Source: JAJFUE01 sp039683515 (GTDB lineage Bacteria > Sumerlaeota > Sumerlaeia > MVZB01). From it: DNA of 41,473 bases. The notes beneath the pieces are model-generated. The model ran no database searches. It was not told where the DNA came from and worked only from the letters and a program-made list of their open reading frames with translations. This document shows, one piece after another, positions 24,192-32,416 of the stretch. Position numbers and translations under genes: made by a program. The first letter of the stretch is position 1, and every line of letters begins with the position of its first letter. The stretch spans positions 1 to 41,473 of the forward strand of contig JBDKRG010000041.1 in NCBI GenBank assembly GCA_039683515.1, read 5' to 3'.

Positions 24192-27100
24192 TCACCGCCC
24201 GGCGCCGATGTCGCCGCCGCTGGTCGTCCCGTTCGTCGGGTCATAGCTCACGGCCGCGCCGTTGTTGATGGCATCCGGGCCGAGGCTCCACAGCCTGTAT
24301 TTGCCGTCGCCGCCGAGCTGATACATCAACGGCTGGCCGCTGAACGGATCGGTCGGCACCACTTCGATGAACTTCGGCGCGAGCGCGTTCAGGCCGTCCG
24401 GGTAGCTCCCCTTTCCCTTCCGGTATTGCTCGAGCGCGACCACGACCCGCGCCTGGCCGAGCCTCACCGCGTTGTGCAGGTAGCGCACATTGGCTTCCTC
24501 GAAATTCGGCCTCACCTTTTTGATCAGCGGATGCATTCCGGCGACTAATTTCTCATAGCCGGCCTTGTTAAACCCGTTGGCGTTGCGTTGCCAGTAGGGC
24601 ATTGCGAATCCCGCCTTCTCCCAATCACTCCATTGTTTGTGCTCAGCAGTGAGTCGATCGACATTCTTGATGATCTCCTCGGCTTCGGCCGTTGCATTTT
24701 TGCGATGAGCCATCACCTTGGCATAGACCGCCCGCAGTTTGTCCGGGTCCCTGCGCGCATAATCGAGCACCCAATCCATGGAGCGGATTTCTCCGTCGAG
24801 CCACTGGTTGAAATCGCCCTGCGTGGCTTCGACGGCCTTGAGCTGCGCCGCGAGTCCCTTGAGCTGGTCGTCGTCCAGCGCACCGCTCGCCGCCAACCGC
24901 GAGATCTGCGCAAGGGGGAATCTCTGGCACGCGACCGAGATCAACCCGCCGATCAGCGTGCAGTTGGGCACGCCGTAGTCGCGCGACATTTTCAGGACGG
25001 CCAGGTAATCGTCGATCGCCTTGTCGTACTGCTTGAGGCTCTCGAAGTAACGGCCTTCGACACACATGATCCGCGCGATCTGCTGCGCCGCCAGGAAGTT
25101 CGGCACCGCCGTGTCCGGCCCGCAATCGCCGATGTCGTTGACCGCGTAGTTCAGCTCGACGCCCTTGCGGACCTCGTCGAACGCCGGCTTGAACCTGGCG
25201 ATCGTGGTGAGCAGCGGCTTGCTGTTTTCCGTCCAGCCCTGGGCCAGCGCCGCCTTGATCAGATCCTCTTCATGATACGTAAACATCGTCCCCATCACCT
25301 GCGAGGCGTCGATGTAGTGGATCATCGCGTTGTCGCGGCCGGTCTTCTCGCGGATCGCGACCAGCACGTCGCGGCACTTGTTCGAAATCTCCGCCAAGTT
25401 CTTCTTGCGGTTGACGTAACACTCGGCCTTGATTTGGTAACTGATGTCGCCCCCGGGCGTCTCGCCCTGCTTGATCCGGTGGCCGACTTCGACCTTGCCG
25501 CCGTCGTCCTTGCCGTCAGGGCCGATGCTGTAAATCGTCGCAACCTGCTTGTCGGCGCTCAGGCTGTAGCGGATCGGCTGGCCGGGCGCAAACGGATCTT
25601 CGGGCAATTGCGCCATCGATGTTTCGTCGCCCACGAGTTTGCTTAAGTCTTCCGGTAATGCATCATGCCGTTGGTAGTAGGCCTCGATTGCACCCTCAGT
25701 TAACGCGAGGTTCTCCGCGGCCGACTTCAGCTTCTTGAGCAATTCGGCATCGTCCGCCTTGTAGATGTGCGGGCTCCATGATTTGAGTTCTCTAATCTGG
25801 ATGATGTCGCCCGGGCTCATCGTCCCGTTCGTCGGGTCGTAGGTGATCGCCGCGTGGTCGTCGACGCCGTCCGGGCCAACGCTATAGATGAACACCTTGC
25901 TGTAATCGTCTGGATACGTGATCTTGAGCGTGTCGGTCGACTTGGCGTCGCGGCCCGTGAAGAGGTCAAGCATCTCGTTCGCGTGACCCTTGTTGTTCGC
26001 AATCAGGTCGGCGATCGTGCCTGGGAAGGTTCGCGTAACCATTGCATAACTGAATGCGGCGCTGGCGGTTGATTCCAGGTTGCGGTTTGTCCTCGATGCA
26101 AGATCCGAGACGTCCTGCTTGAGCGGCGAGGTGGTTTCGGCAACCTGCTGCGCCGTTACCTTGAACTTCGCGTCGCTGCCGAATCCGGTGTAGAAGGTGA
26201 TTTCAGATGTCACATTCTGCAAACGCCGTGAAGTTCTGAGCTTTTTAATAAATGCATCGACCATCGGTTGGTCCTGTGCTGTGCCATCGACCTGGATCTT
26301 GCCGTCTTGGTCGATATTGATTTTTTCCACGACAACGTTGCTTGCGACAGCCATCGTTTTAATGGCCTGCTCAATGCCGCTGGTTTCCTCCGCGCTCGCC
26401 TGGTGCAGCCCGAGGCCGGCGGTGAGGCCGATCATCGCGATGATCACCAGGCCGCTCAGCGCCATGCCGCTCATCCGCGCCGGAAAGCGCAGCGGGTTGG
26501 ATAACAATGATGCGATGCGCTTGCCGATCTGGGTGCGGGTTGCGCACAGGCCGGCCTTGAGCATCCGCTGGCGATTGGCTTTGTGCTCGAGAACCCAGTA
26601 GAGCTGCTCGGCGTAGCTGTGCGCGTCGTCGTCGGTTTTCAAAAGCGCGCGGTCGCACGCCAACTCCATCGACTCTTCCCACTTGCGCCCGGCCCACCAC
26701 ACCGCCGGGTGGAAGAAGAACAGGATTTCGGCGACGCGCCGCACGGCAAGAGCAAGCGGGTCGCGCTGCTTGAAATGCATCAGTTCGTGGCGCACGAGCC
26801 ACGCGATCTGCTCGCGGCCGGCCTGCTCGGCGATCCAGCGCGGCAGGAGCACCACCGGCTTTAAAACCCCGCCCAGCGCCGGCGAATCGAGCGCGTCCGA
26901 CACCCGCAGCTCCGGCGCCGCGGCAATGCCCAGCTCGCGCGCGACCTCATTATATATATCCTGCACGCCGGCCGGGGCCGGGCCGCTCGCGCCCACCAGC
27001 CGCCGCAGCCGCCGCATGTCGAACGCCAGGTACCCGATCATCCCCAGCACGACCGCCAGCCACGCCGCCTCGACCGCGCGCGCCGGCGAAATCGAAACCG

Positions 27101-27488
27101 AAAAACCCTTGCCTGCCACGGTGGCCGCAGCCGGCGCCGACGCTACTGTCTTCGCCACGGACGCATTCGCCGGGGCGCTCTTCGCAACGTCGTCGCCCGT
27201 CTCGGCCGTGGCGCTCAGGATCTGGTTCAGCGCCGCCTGGCGCTGCTCGGGCGTCAGCATCGCGCCGCCGCCGTACGGCACGTCCATGACCGGCAGCGGC
27301 GCGCCGATCACCAGCCCCAGGATCGGCTTGGCCAGCACGACCAGCCACAGCATCGCGCACAGGCGCGGCGTGCGGATCCGAAAGACGGCGATCAGCGCCC
27401 ACACGAGCGCGGCGAGAACAACCAGCTCAACGCTCACCATCGCGATCCGGGTGAGCAGCGCGTGAGACATCGGCATCCATCCGTTCAT
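24192..27488 (-). CDS. M56/BlaR1-type membrane metallopeptidase with giant sensor region
   Basis: A signal-transducing membrane protease of 1098 residues, about twice the length of BlaR1. The N-terminal part has hydrophobic helices (about 10-65 and 130-160), the zinc motif H234-E-L-M-H238 and the following FFFHPAVWWAGR, then a last helix at about 330-355. The remaining ~740 residues should lie outside the membrane. They are not a penicillin-binding domain. They contain at least three stretches with the pattern SxGPDGxxD or LGPDAINN followed by DPTNGTxSxGDI, as in the pseudopilin encoded nearby, plus a helical repeat-like region at about 700-1000. The start overlaps the blaI-like stop by 4 bp. 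Probably it cleaves the repressor on sensing an envelope signal; the signal is unknown. Confidence 0.8.
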   Translation of the reverse strand: MNGWMPMSHALLTRIAMVSVELVVLAALVWALIAVFRIRTPRLCAMLWLVVLAKPILGLVIGAPLPVMDVPYGGGAMLTPEQRQAALNQILSATAETGDDVAKSAPANASVAKTVASAPAAATVAGKGFSVSISPARAVEAAWLAVVLGMIGYLAFDMRRLRRLVGASGPAPAGVQDIYNEVARELGIAAAPELRVSDALDSPALGGVLKPVVLLPRWIAEQAGREQIAWLVRHELMHFKQRDPLALAVRRVAEILFFFHPAVWWAGRKWEESMELACDRALLKTDDDAHSYAEQLYWVLEHKANRQRMLKAGLCATRTQIGKRIASLLSNPLRFPARMSGMALSGLVIIAMIGLTAGLGLHQASAEETSGIEQAIKTMAVASNVVVEKINIDQDGKIQVDGTAQDQPMVDAFIKKLRTSRRLQNVTSEITFYTGFGSDAKFKVTAQQVAETTSPLKQDVSDLASRTNRNLESTASAAFSYAMVTRTFPGTIADLIANNKGHANEMLDLFTGRDAKSTDTLKITYPDDYSKVFIYSVGPDGVDDHAAITYDPTNGTMSPGDIIQIRELKSWSPHIYKADDAELLKKLKSAAENLALTEGAIEAYYQRHDALPEDLSKLVGDETSMAQLPEDPFAPGQPIRYSLSADKQVATIYSIGPDGKDDGGKVEVGHRIKQGETPGGDISYQIKAECYVNRKKNLAEISNKCRDVLVAIREKTGRDNAMIHYIDASQVMGTMFTYHEEDLIKAALAQGWTENSKPLLTTIARFKPAFDEVRKGVELNYAVNDIGDCGPDTAVPNFLAAQQIARIMCVEGRYFESLKQYDKAIDDYLAVLKMSRDYGVPNCTLIGGLISVACQRFPLAQISRLAASGALDDDQLKGLAAQLKAVEATQGDFNQWLDGEIRSMDWVLDYARRDPDKLRAVYAKVMAHRKNATAEAEEIIKNVDRLTAEHKQWSDWEKAGFAMPYWQRNANGFNKAGYEKLVAGMHPLIKKVRPNFEEANVRYLHNAVRLGQARVVVALEQYRKGKGSYPDGLNALAPKFIEVVPTDPFSGQPLMYQLGGDGKYRLWSLGPDAINNGAAVSYDPTNGTTSGGDIGAGR

Positions 27489-27898
27489 GGCCTGTTCTCC
27501 TTTTTCTTCGAATCGCGCAGCATGGCCTTGAGTTCGGCCAGCTCCGCCTCGCCGACTTTTTCTTCCTTCAAGAGGTGCGCCAGCAGGAGCTGCGGCGAGC
27601 CCCCGAAGAAATCGCGCATCAGCTGCCGGAGCGAGCGGCTCGCGACCTTCTCGCGGGCGACCACCGGCGCGAACCGCAGCACGCGCTCGACCGTCGGGAT
27701 CGGCTCAATGAACCCCTTGGCGCGCAGGTTGGCCAGCACCGTGTGGACCGTCGTCCCCGCCAGCGGCCGGGCGAGATCCTCGCCGACCTCGGCCGCCGTG
27801 GCGTTGCCGCGCTTCCAGATGACCTGCATGATCTCCAGCTCGAGCCCGGTCAGCTCCGGCTCGCCGCCCTTGGTCTGGGTTTTCTTTTGCCTCGGCAT
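27485..27898 (-). CDS. BlaI/MecI-family transcriptional repressor
   Basis: A winged-helix repressor of 137 residues. LTGLELEIMQVIWKRGNATA and AGTTVHTVLANLRAKGFIEP make the HTH/wing typical of the Penicillinase_R family. A C-terminal dimerisation helix region, with LRQLMRDFFGGSPQLLLAHL, is the usual cleavage zone. The ATG at 27898 has GGAGGA 6 nt upstream, so upstream in-frame starts are rejected. It forms an operon with the M56 protease (4-bp overlap) and probably represses it through the palindrome at 27926-27941. Confidence 0.9.
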   Translation of the reverse strand: MPRQKKTQTKGGEPELTGLELEIMQVIWKRGNATAAEVGEDLARPLAGTTVHTVLANLRAKGFIEPIPTVERVLRFAPVVAREKVASRSLRQLMRDFFGGSPQLLLAHLLKEEKVGEAELAELKAMLRDSKKKENRP

Positions 27899-27925
27899 CG
27901 AGTTCCTCCATGTCCATCGTCTTGT

Positions 27926-27959
27926 CTCTATTTTTATAGAGCCTCTCGGCATTCGTCAA
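27926..27959 (-). promoter_or_regulatory. Promoter with overlapping palindromic operator of the BlaI/M56 operon
   Basis: On the minus strand TTGACG (27959-27954) is followed after 17 nt by TAAAAA (or after 15 nt by TATAAA). The -10 region is embedded in the perfect palindrome CTCTAT-AAAA-ATAGAG (27926-27941). A BlaI dimer bound there would block the promoter. It lies about 30 nt before the repressor start. Confidence 0.6.
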
Positions 27960-28075
27960 CTCTTTTTTCTCGGGACCGCCACTTTTTCCAAAAATCCCGC
28001 CCCTCTAGCCTATAGTCGCTTTACCCCGCAAAAAGTTTGGCGAGCTTATGGAATTGAACAGGCATCCCGCGAATT

Positions 28076-28110
28076 CCCATGAGACCCATAGGCCCCATAA
28101 GTCCCATCCC
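28076..28110 (+). repeat. CCCATGAGA/CCCATAGG word array
   Basis: Four degenerate units (CCCATGAGA, CCCATAGGC, CCCATAAGT, CCCAT) in the gap before the nth gene, followed by CCCCCTGTCCGCCCTGTG. Another short-period intergenic array with its own unit. Confidence 0.6.
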
Positions 28111-28162
28111 CCTATTCCCCCCTGTCCGCCCTGTGCTACGATCACCCGCGGAGTGTCGCGCA

Positions 28163-28831
28163 ATGCCGAAGAAACCCACCCCATTCCCCATCGACCGCGT
28201 CATGACCACTCTGGAGGCCGCCGTCGCGCCGTGGCGCGTGCCGATCGTGACCGAATATTCGCGCGGCGGCGCCGACCCGTTCCGGATCCTGATCTCGACG
28301 ATCCTCAGCCTGCGCACCAAGGACCAGACGACGGCCGACGCCTCGGCGCGGCTGTTCGCGGCCGCCGACACCCCCGAGGCGATGCTCAAGCTGACCGAAA
28401 CGCAGATCGCCGACCTGATCTACCCGGTCGGCTTCTACAAGACGAAGGCCAGATCGATCCTCGCCGTCTGCGCGACATTAATGGAGGAGCACGGCGGGGG
28501 CGTCCCGGCCGACATGGACGAGCTGCTCAAGCTCAGCGGCGTCGGGCGCAAGACGGCCAACCTGGTCCTGACGCTGGGGTTCGGCAAGCCGGGCATCTGC
28601 GTCGACACGCACGTCCACCGGATCACGAACCGCTGGGGCTACGTCGCGACCAAAACCCCCGAAGAGACCGAGATGGCGCTGCGCAAAAAGCTCCCCCCCC
28701 GCTACTGGATCCCGATCAACGACTGGCTGGTGGCGTTCGGCCAGAACCTGTGCCTGCCGGTCTCGCCATGGTGCTCGCGCTGCCCGCTCCATGCCGACTG
28801 CGCGCGCAAGGGCGTCACCCGCTCGCGGTAG
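28163..28831 (+). CDS. nth: Endonuclease III (bifunctional DNA glycosylase/AP lyase)
   Basis: A base-excision repair enzyme for oxidised pyrimidines, 222 residues. It has the helix-hairpin-helix LSGVGRKTANLVL with the catalytic Lys, VDTHVHRI with the catalytic Asp, and the C-terminal [4Fe-4S] ligands in CLPVSPWCSRCPLHADC (C-x6-C-x2-C-x5-C). GGAGTG lies upstream of the ATG at 28163; longer in-frame extensions to 28079 encode only the repeat words and are rejected. It stands alone on its strand, between a word array and the cheD gene. Confidence 0.93.
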   Translation: MPKKPTPFPIDRVMTTLEAAVAPWRVPIVTEYSRGGADPFRILISTILSLRTKDQTTADASARLFAAADTPEAMLKLTETQIADLIYPVGFYKTKARSILAVCATLMEEHGGGVPADMDELLKLSGVGRKTANLVLTLGFGKPGICVDTHVHRITNRWGYVATKTPEETEMALRKKLPPRYWIPINDWLVAFGQNLCLPVSPWCSRCPLHADCARKGVTRSR

Positions 28832-28953
28832 GCCGTTCCTCTCCGCTCACATCCATCATTTTTTGTTTCATCTGGTAAACTTTCTGCCGATACGTATGAT
28901 GAGGCCGTGGTTCCCACGGCCCGAAGCCGCATAAGCCGGCAGATTTCGTGTTA

Positions 28954-29469
28954 ATGAGGACGCCCGTGGCAACAAGGTATGGATCAACCACTTCCACGCG
29001 GATCGCCGTGGATCTGGCTGACATGAAAACATCGAATAACACGGCGGCTGTGATCGGCACCGGATTCCTCGGATCCGGCATGGCGCTTGCCATCTACGAC
29101 CCCGAGCTGCACGTCGGGGGCGTGCTGCATTTCATGCTCCCCAGCTCGATGATCAACCGGCAGAAGGCGCTCGCCAACCCGTATATTTTTGCGGACACCG
29201 GGATCCCGCTCCTGTTCCGCCGCACCTACAAGCTGGGGGCGGCCAAGGAGCGGCTCGTGTGCCGCATGGCCGGGGCGGGCTCGACGCTCAACTCGGCGTT
29301 CAATATCGCGGATGAAAATGTGCAGGCTGTCCGAAACATCCTCAAGGCCAACGGCGTCGCATTGCACGGTGAATGCATCGGCGGGCTCTCGTCCATCAGT
29401 CTGGATCTCAATTTGTCCGACGGGCGCGTCCGCGCGGTTAAATCCAACGGGGAAGAAGTCGTGTTATGA
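28954..29469 (+). CDS. cheD: CheD-like protein lacking the catalytic cysteine
   Basis: About 171 residues of the CheD family, which deamidates glutamines in chemoreceptors and binds CheC. The alignment is clear: the N-terminal strand IAVDLADMKTS, the loop T-G-F-L-G-S-G, the H in VLHFMLP 17 residues later, and the C-terminal ADENVQAVRNILKANGVAL. At the position of the catalytic Cys (GSC in active enzymes) the codon is GGC, Gly. Thr and His of the triad are kept. So deamidase activity is not expected; a binding role may remain. The start is uncertain (GTG 28948, ATG 28954); no Shine-Dalgarno is visible. It overlaps the HDOD gene by 4 bp, a common partnership in chemotaxis-like signalling. Confidence 0.85.
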   Translation: MRTPVATRYGSTTSTRIAVDLADMKTSNNTAAVIGTGFLGSGMALAIYDPELHVGGVLHFMLPSSMINRQKALANPYIFADTGIPLLFRRTYKLGAAKERLVCRMAGAGSTLNSAFNIADENVQAVRNILKANGVALHGECIGGLSSISLDLNLSDGRVRAVKSNGEEVVL

Positions 29470-30317
29470 TTGATCTCGAGAAATTGGTCAGCCGCATCGA
29501 GGATATCCCGGCCCTGCCGGACATCGTCGTCAAGCTCCTCCACGCCAGCCGCGACCCGAACGTCTCGACGCGCGAGATGGTCGAGCTGATCAAACACGAC
29601 CCGGCGCTGACGATCAAGGTCCTGCGCCTGTGCAACTCCACCTACTACGGCCTGCCCCGCAAGATCAACTCGATCCAGGAGGCGCTCGTCTACATCGGCA
29701 CCGACACCCTCGTCAACTTCGTGCTGGCCGGCTGCCTGTCCAGCTTCTACCAGCAGGCCCAGGGCGGCTACGGCCTCGAGAAGGGCGAGCTGTGGCGCCA
29801 CAGCGTCGGCTGCGCCATCGCCAGCCAGCGCATCGCCGCGCACTCCAGCGAGGACGCCTCGGGCCAGGCCTTCACCGCCGGCCTGCTGCACGACATCGGC
29901 AAGATCATCCTGAACTCGTACGTCGACAAGGAGCTGCCCCAGATCCTCGAGCTGGTCGAGGCCGAACAGCTCTCGTTCTGCGAGGCCGAGAAGCGCGTCA
30001 TCGGGTTCTCCAACACCGAGGCCGGCACGCACATCGCCCGCCACTGGAACCTGCCCGAGCCGCTCATCGAGGCGATCGCGTACCACCAGGAGCCGACCCG
30101 CGCCAAGGTCGCCCCGCGCCTCGTCGCGCAGGTGCACCTGGGCAACATCATCTGCATCAGCTTCGGCATCGGCGTCGGCACCGACGGTTTGGCGTATACA
30201 TTCCACCCGAAGGCACTCGAAGTCTCCGGCATGGAAATCGGCGACCTCTACCGCCTGTCGCTCGACGTCCACGACGATTACAAGAAGGCCGAAGAGCTGA
30301 TCCGCCTGGCCGCGTAA
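29466..30317 (+). CDS. HDOD domain signalling protein
   Basis: A protein of 283 residues made almost wholly of one HDOD domain (about 10-205): IPALPDIVVKLL, IKHDPALTIKVLRLCNSTYY, then the HD-like GLLHDIGKIIL and AIAYHQEP. HDOD proteins are degenerate relatives of HD-GYP phosphodiesterases used as signalling scaffolds. Its own GLLHDIGK keeps an HD pair. Translation is coupled to cheD (ATGA overlap), so the two are expected to work together, probably in chemotaxis or motility control. The gene is followed by repeat copy C. Confidence 0.9.
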   Translation: MIDLEKLVSRIEDIPALPDIVVKLLHASRDPNVSTREMVELIKHDPALTIKVLRLCNSTYYGLPRKINSIQEALVYIGTDTLVNFVLAGCLSSFYQQAQGGYGLEKGELWRHSVGCAIASQRIAAHSSEDASGQAFTAGLLHDIGKIILNSYVDKELPQILELVEAEQLSFCEAEKRVIGFSNTEAGTHIARHWNLPEPLIEAIAYHQEPTRAKVAPRLVAQVHLGNIICISFGIGVGTDGLAYTFHPKALEVSGMEIGDLYRLSLDVHDDYKKAEELIRLAA

Positions 30318-30333
30318 TGCAGCTGTCGGAATT

Positions 30334-30375
30334 TTCGTGCTCGTGCTCGTAATCGTAATCGTAATCGAGATTCGA
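30334..30375 (+). repeat. Dispersed hexamer repeat, copy C
   Basis: TTCG, two TGCTCG units, three TAATCG units, then AGATTCGA. It lies between the convergent HDOD gene and dnaA, in the same orientation as the other four copies. Confidence 0.85.
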
Positions 30376-30435
30376 ACTGGCCACCGTCCGTTACCGGCGG
30401 CGGCCTCCTTGTTTTCGCTCTTGCCAAACAGAAAA

Positions 30436-30464
30436 GGACCCAAGGTTTTTGGTCCCTTGGGTCC
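30436..30464. terminator. Possible terminator hairpin between HDOD gene and dnaA
   Basis: GGACCCAAGG (30436-30445) pairs with CCTTGGGTCC (30455-30464), loop TTTTTGGTC; the 3' flank is CTTATGTCCTTG. The stem lies between convergent genes. Part of it is again made of repeated GGTCCCTTG words. Confidence 0.4.
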
Positions 30465-30487
30465 CTTATGTCCTTGTGATCCGTTTC

Positions 30488-31924
30488 TTACTGATGCCGG
30501 CCGGCGGACTCTTCTTCCTTGATCAGCTTGGTGAGGTACTTGATCAGGTTCTGGAGGTCCGGCTTCTTGGCCATGTCGTGCTTGATCTTGTTGTGGGCGT
30601 GGATGATCGAGCTGTGGTCGCGGCCGCCGAACTTGCGGGCGATCTCGGGGAAGCTGAAGTCGGTCAGCTCGCGCGCGAGGTACGCGGCGATCTGGCGCGG
30701 CCCGGCGAACTTGCGCGAGCGGTTGGCGCCGGTCATCTCGTGCAGCGTCAGGCCGAAGTAGTTGCAGACGGTCGTCTGGATCTTTTCGATCGTGATCTTG
30801 CGCGGCTCGTCGCCGACGAGGAACGGCCCGAGCATCTCGCGCGCCGAGTCGATCGTGATCGGCCGGCTGGTCATCGTCGAGTGCGCGGCCAGGCGCGTCA
30901 GCGCCCCTTCGAGCTTCCTTAAATTGGAGCGGATCCGCTCGGCGATGAAGATCGTGACCTCGGGCGGCAGCTCCATCCCCATCGCGCGCGCCTTCTGGCG
31001 CAGGATCGCGACGCGCGTCTCGAGGTCCGGCGCCTGGATGTCGACGATCAGCCCCCACTCGAACCGCGAGCGCAGCCGCTCCTCGAGCTCGTGGAGCTCC
31101 TTGGGCGGGTGGTCGCTGCTGATGACGATCTTCTTGCCCGCATTATACAAATCGTTGAACGTGTGGAAGAACTCGTGCTGCGTCTGCTCGGCGCCCGAGA
31201 AGAACTGCACGTCGTCGACCATCAGCAGGTCGACGTTGCGGAAGCACGAGCGGAACTCGACGAGCCGCTTGGAGGCGACCGCCTCGATGAAGGCGTTCAT
31301 GAACGTCTCGCTCGAGACGTAGAGGATGTTGAAGTGGTCGCCGTAGCCGAGCAGCTTGTGGCCGATGGCCTGCATGAGGTGCGTCTTGCCGAGCCCGACG
31401 CCGCCGTAGATGAACAGCGGGTTGTAGACGCGGGTGGCCGGGTCGGCGACGGCCTGCGCGGCCGCGTGCGCGAACCGGTTGGACTCGCCGACGACGAAGC
31501 TGTCGAACGTGTAGTTGGCGTTGAGCGGGGCAGAGGTGAGCTCGGTCGGGCGGCCGGTGCGGTCAAAGCGACGGAAGACCTCCATGGCGCGCTTCTCGGT
31601 GACCGAGAGGCGCTCGGTGGTCGGGTCCTCGCCGGCGCCGGCGCCGGCCGGTTCGGCGCCGAAATCGGCCTCGACCTGGTATTCCAGGCTGACGTCGTGT
31701 CGCATCAGCAGGGCCAGCGTGTCCACAATCAGCTCGTGATAGTTGTTGGAGATCCAGTTGCGGTAGAAGACGCTGGGGACGGAGAGGACCACGCGGCCCT
31801 GCTCGAGGCTGATGGGATGGATCGGCTCGATCCACGTCGCGAACGATTCCTCATCGACCTTGGAGCGCAGCTGATCCAGCGCCTGCTCCCAGAGGACTGA
31901 TGAAGTGGCGTTCATGTTTGACAT
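30488..31924 (-). CDS. dnaA: Chromosomal replication initiator DnaA
   Basis: The initiator ATPase of 478 residues. Domain I is about 1-85, the AAA+ domain has Walker A GGVGLGKTH and Walker B LLMVDDVQFF, and domain IV ends with the box-binding signature FGGRDHSSIIHAHNKI. ATG at 31924 is chosen because GGAAAGG lies just upstream; a longer frame to 32065 adds 47 unrelated residues. It is not next to dnaN or recF, and no cluster of DnaA boxes (TTATCCACA-like) is seen in the 250 bp upstream, so the origin is not evident here. Flanking genes are tRNAs on one side and the HDOD gene on the other. Confidence 0.97.
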   Translation of the reverse strand: MSNMNATSSVLWEQALDQLRSKVDEESFATWIEPIHPISLEQGRVVLSVPSVFYRNWISNNYHELIVDTLALLMRHDVSLEYQVEADFGAEPAGAGAGEDPTTERLSVTEKRAMEVFRRFDRTGRPTELTSAPLNANYTFDSFVVGESNRFAHAAAQAVADPATRVYNPLFIYGGVGLGKTHLMQAIGHKLLGYGDHFNILYVSSETFMNAFIEAVASKRLVEFRSCFRNVDLLMVDDVQFFSGAEQTQHEFFHTFNDLYNAGKKIVISSDHPPKELHELEERLRSRFEWGLIVDIQAPDLETRVAILRQKARAMGMELPPEVTIFIAERIRSNLRKLEGALTRLAAHSTMTSRPITIDSAREMLGPFLVGDEPRKITIEKIQTTVCNYFGLTLHEMTGANRSRKFAGPRQIAAYLARELTDFSFPEIARKFGGRDHSSIIHAHNKIKHDMAKKPDLQNLIKYLTKLIKEEESAGRHQ

Positions 31925-32092
31925 AGGACCTTTCCAACGATGGTGAACGGGGCGGTGCGGGCGCGAAAAGCCCCGGCCTGCCGATTTGCGACTGCTGGTC
32001 GTCATGAGCCGGGCACTGCGCTGCCAGATGCCCCCTACAAAACTCCTTTTTCGGGGTGAATTCAAGTTAAAAATGAGGCCTAAAAATTCCTC

Positions 32093-32121
32093 TTGATTTT
32101 GCGAAAATTAACCTCAATAAT
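32093..32121 (+). promoter_or_regulatory. Probable promoter of the tRNA-Thr/tRNA-Tyr unit
   Basis: TTGATT (32093-32098), a 17-nt spacer and AATAAT (32116-32121). The match is 4 of 6 and 5 of 6. It gives a leader of about 50 nt before tRNA-Thr and lies in the AT-rich gap divergent from dnaA. Confidence 0.55.
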
Positions 32122-32180
32122 CGTAGCCCTTGATGACGATGCGTCTTCAAGTGACGGTTCAAGGAGAAGTACTTTCGTTC

Positions 32181-32256
32181 GCTGGTGTAGCTCAATCGGC
32201 AGAGCACCCGCCTTGTAAGCGGGAGGTTGCGGGTTCGATTCCCACCACCAGCTCCA
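32181..32256 (+). tRNA. tRNA-Thr (anticodon TGT)
   Basis: A complete cloverleaf: acceptor GCTGGTG/CACCAGC, anticodon loop CTTGTAA with TGT at 34-36 on a CCCGC/GCGGG stem, and T-loop TTCGATT. Discriminator T, and the CCA end is encoded. It reads ACA/ACN threonine codons. Confidence 0.97.
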
Positions 32257-32323
32257 AAGGCCAACAAAAACGGCCTCAAATAGATTTCGCCGCCGCCCGC
32301 TGGGCGTTCCGGCGCAACCCCGT

Positions 32324-32409
32324 GGAGGGGTGCCCGAGTGGTTAAAGGGGACGGGCTGTAAACCCGTTGCTTCACGGCTACGAAGGTTCGAATCCTTCCC
32401 CCTCCACCA
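32324..32409 (+). tRNA. tRNA-Tyr (anticodon GTA)
   Basis: A class II tRNA with a long variable arm (TGCTTCACGGCTACG). Acceptor GGAGGGG/CCCCTCC, anticodon loop CTGTAAA with GTA, T-loop TTCGAAT, discriminator A and encoded CCA. It lies 67 bp downstream of tRNA-Thr, probably in one transcript. Confidence 0.97.
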
Positions 32410-32416
32410 TCCTCTC

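Noticed and set aside
28079..28162. A longer start of endonuclease III at 28079
   Set aside because: The extra 28 residues are proline-rich translations of a word array; the ATG at 28163 has a Shine-Dalgarno and starts where the family begins.
28865..28900. GCCGATAC and TATGAT before cheD as a sigma-28 or sigma-70 promoter
   Set aside because: TAAAC precedes GCCGATAC by only about 6 nt instead of about 15, and no -35 box stands 17 nt before TATGAT, so neither promoter type is convincing.
31925..32180. The region upstream of dnaA as the replication origin
   Set aside because: No cluster of DnaA boxes was found; the AT-rich stretch is adequately explained by the tRNA promoter.
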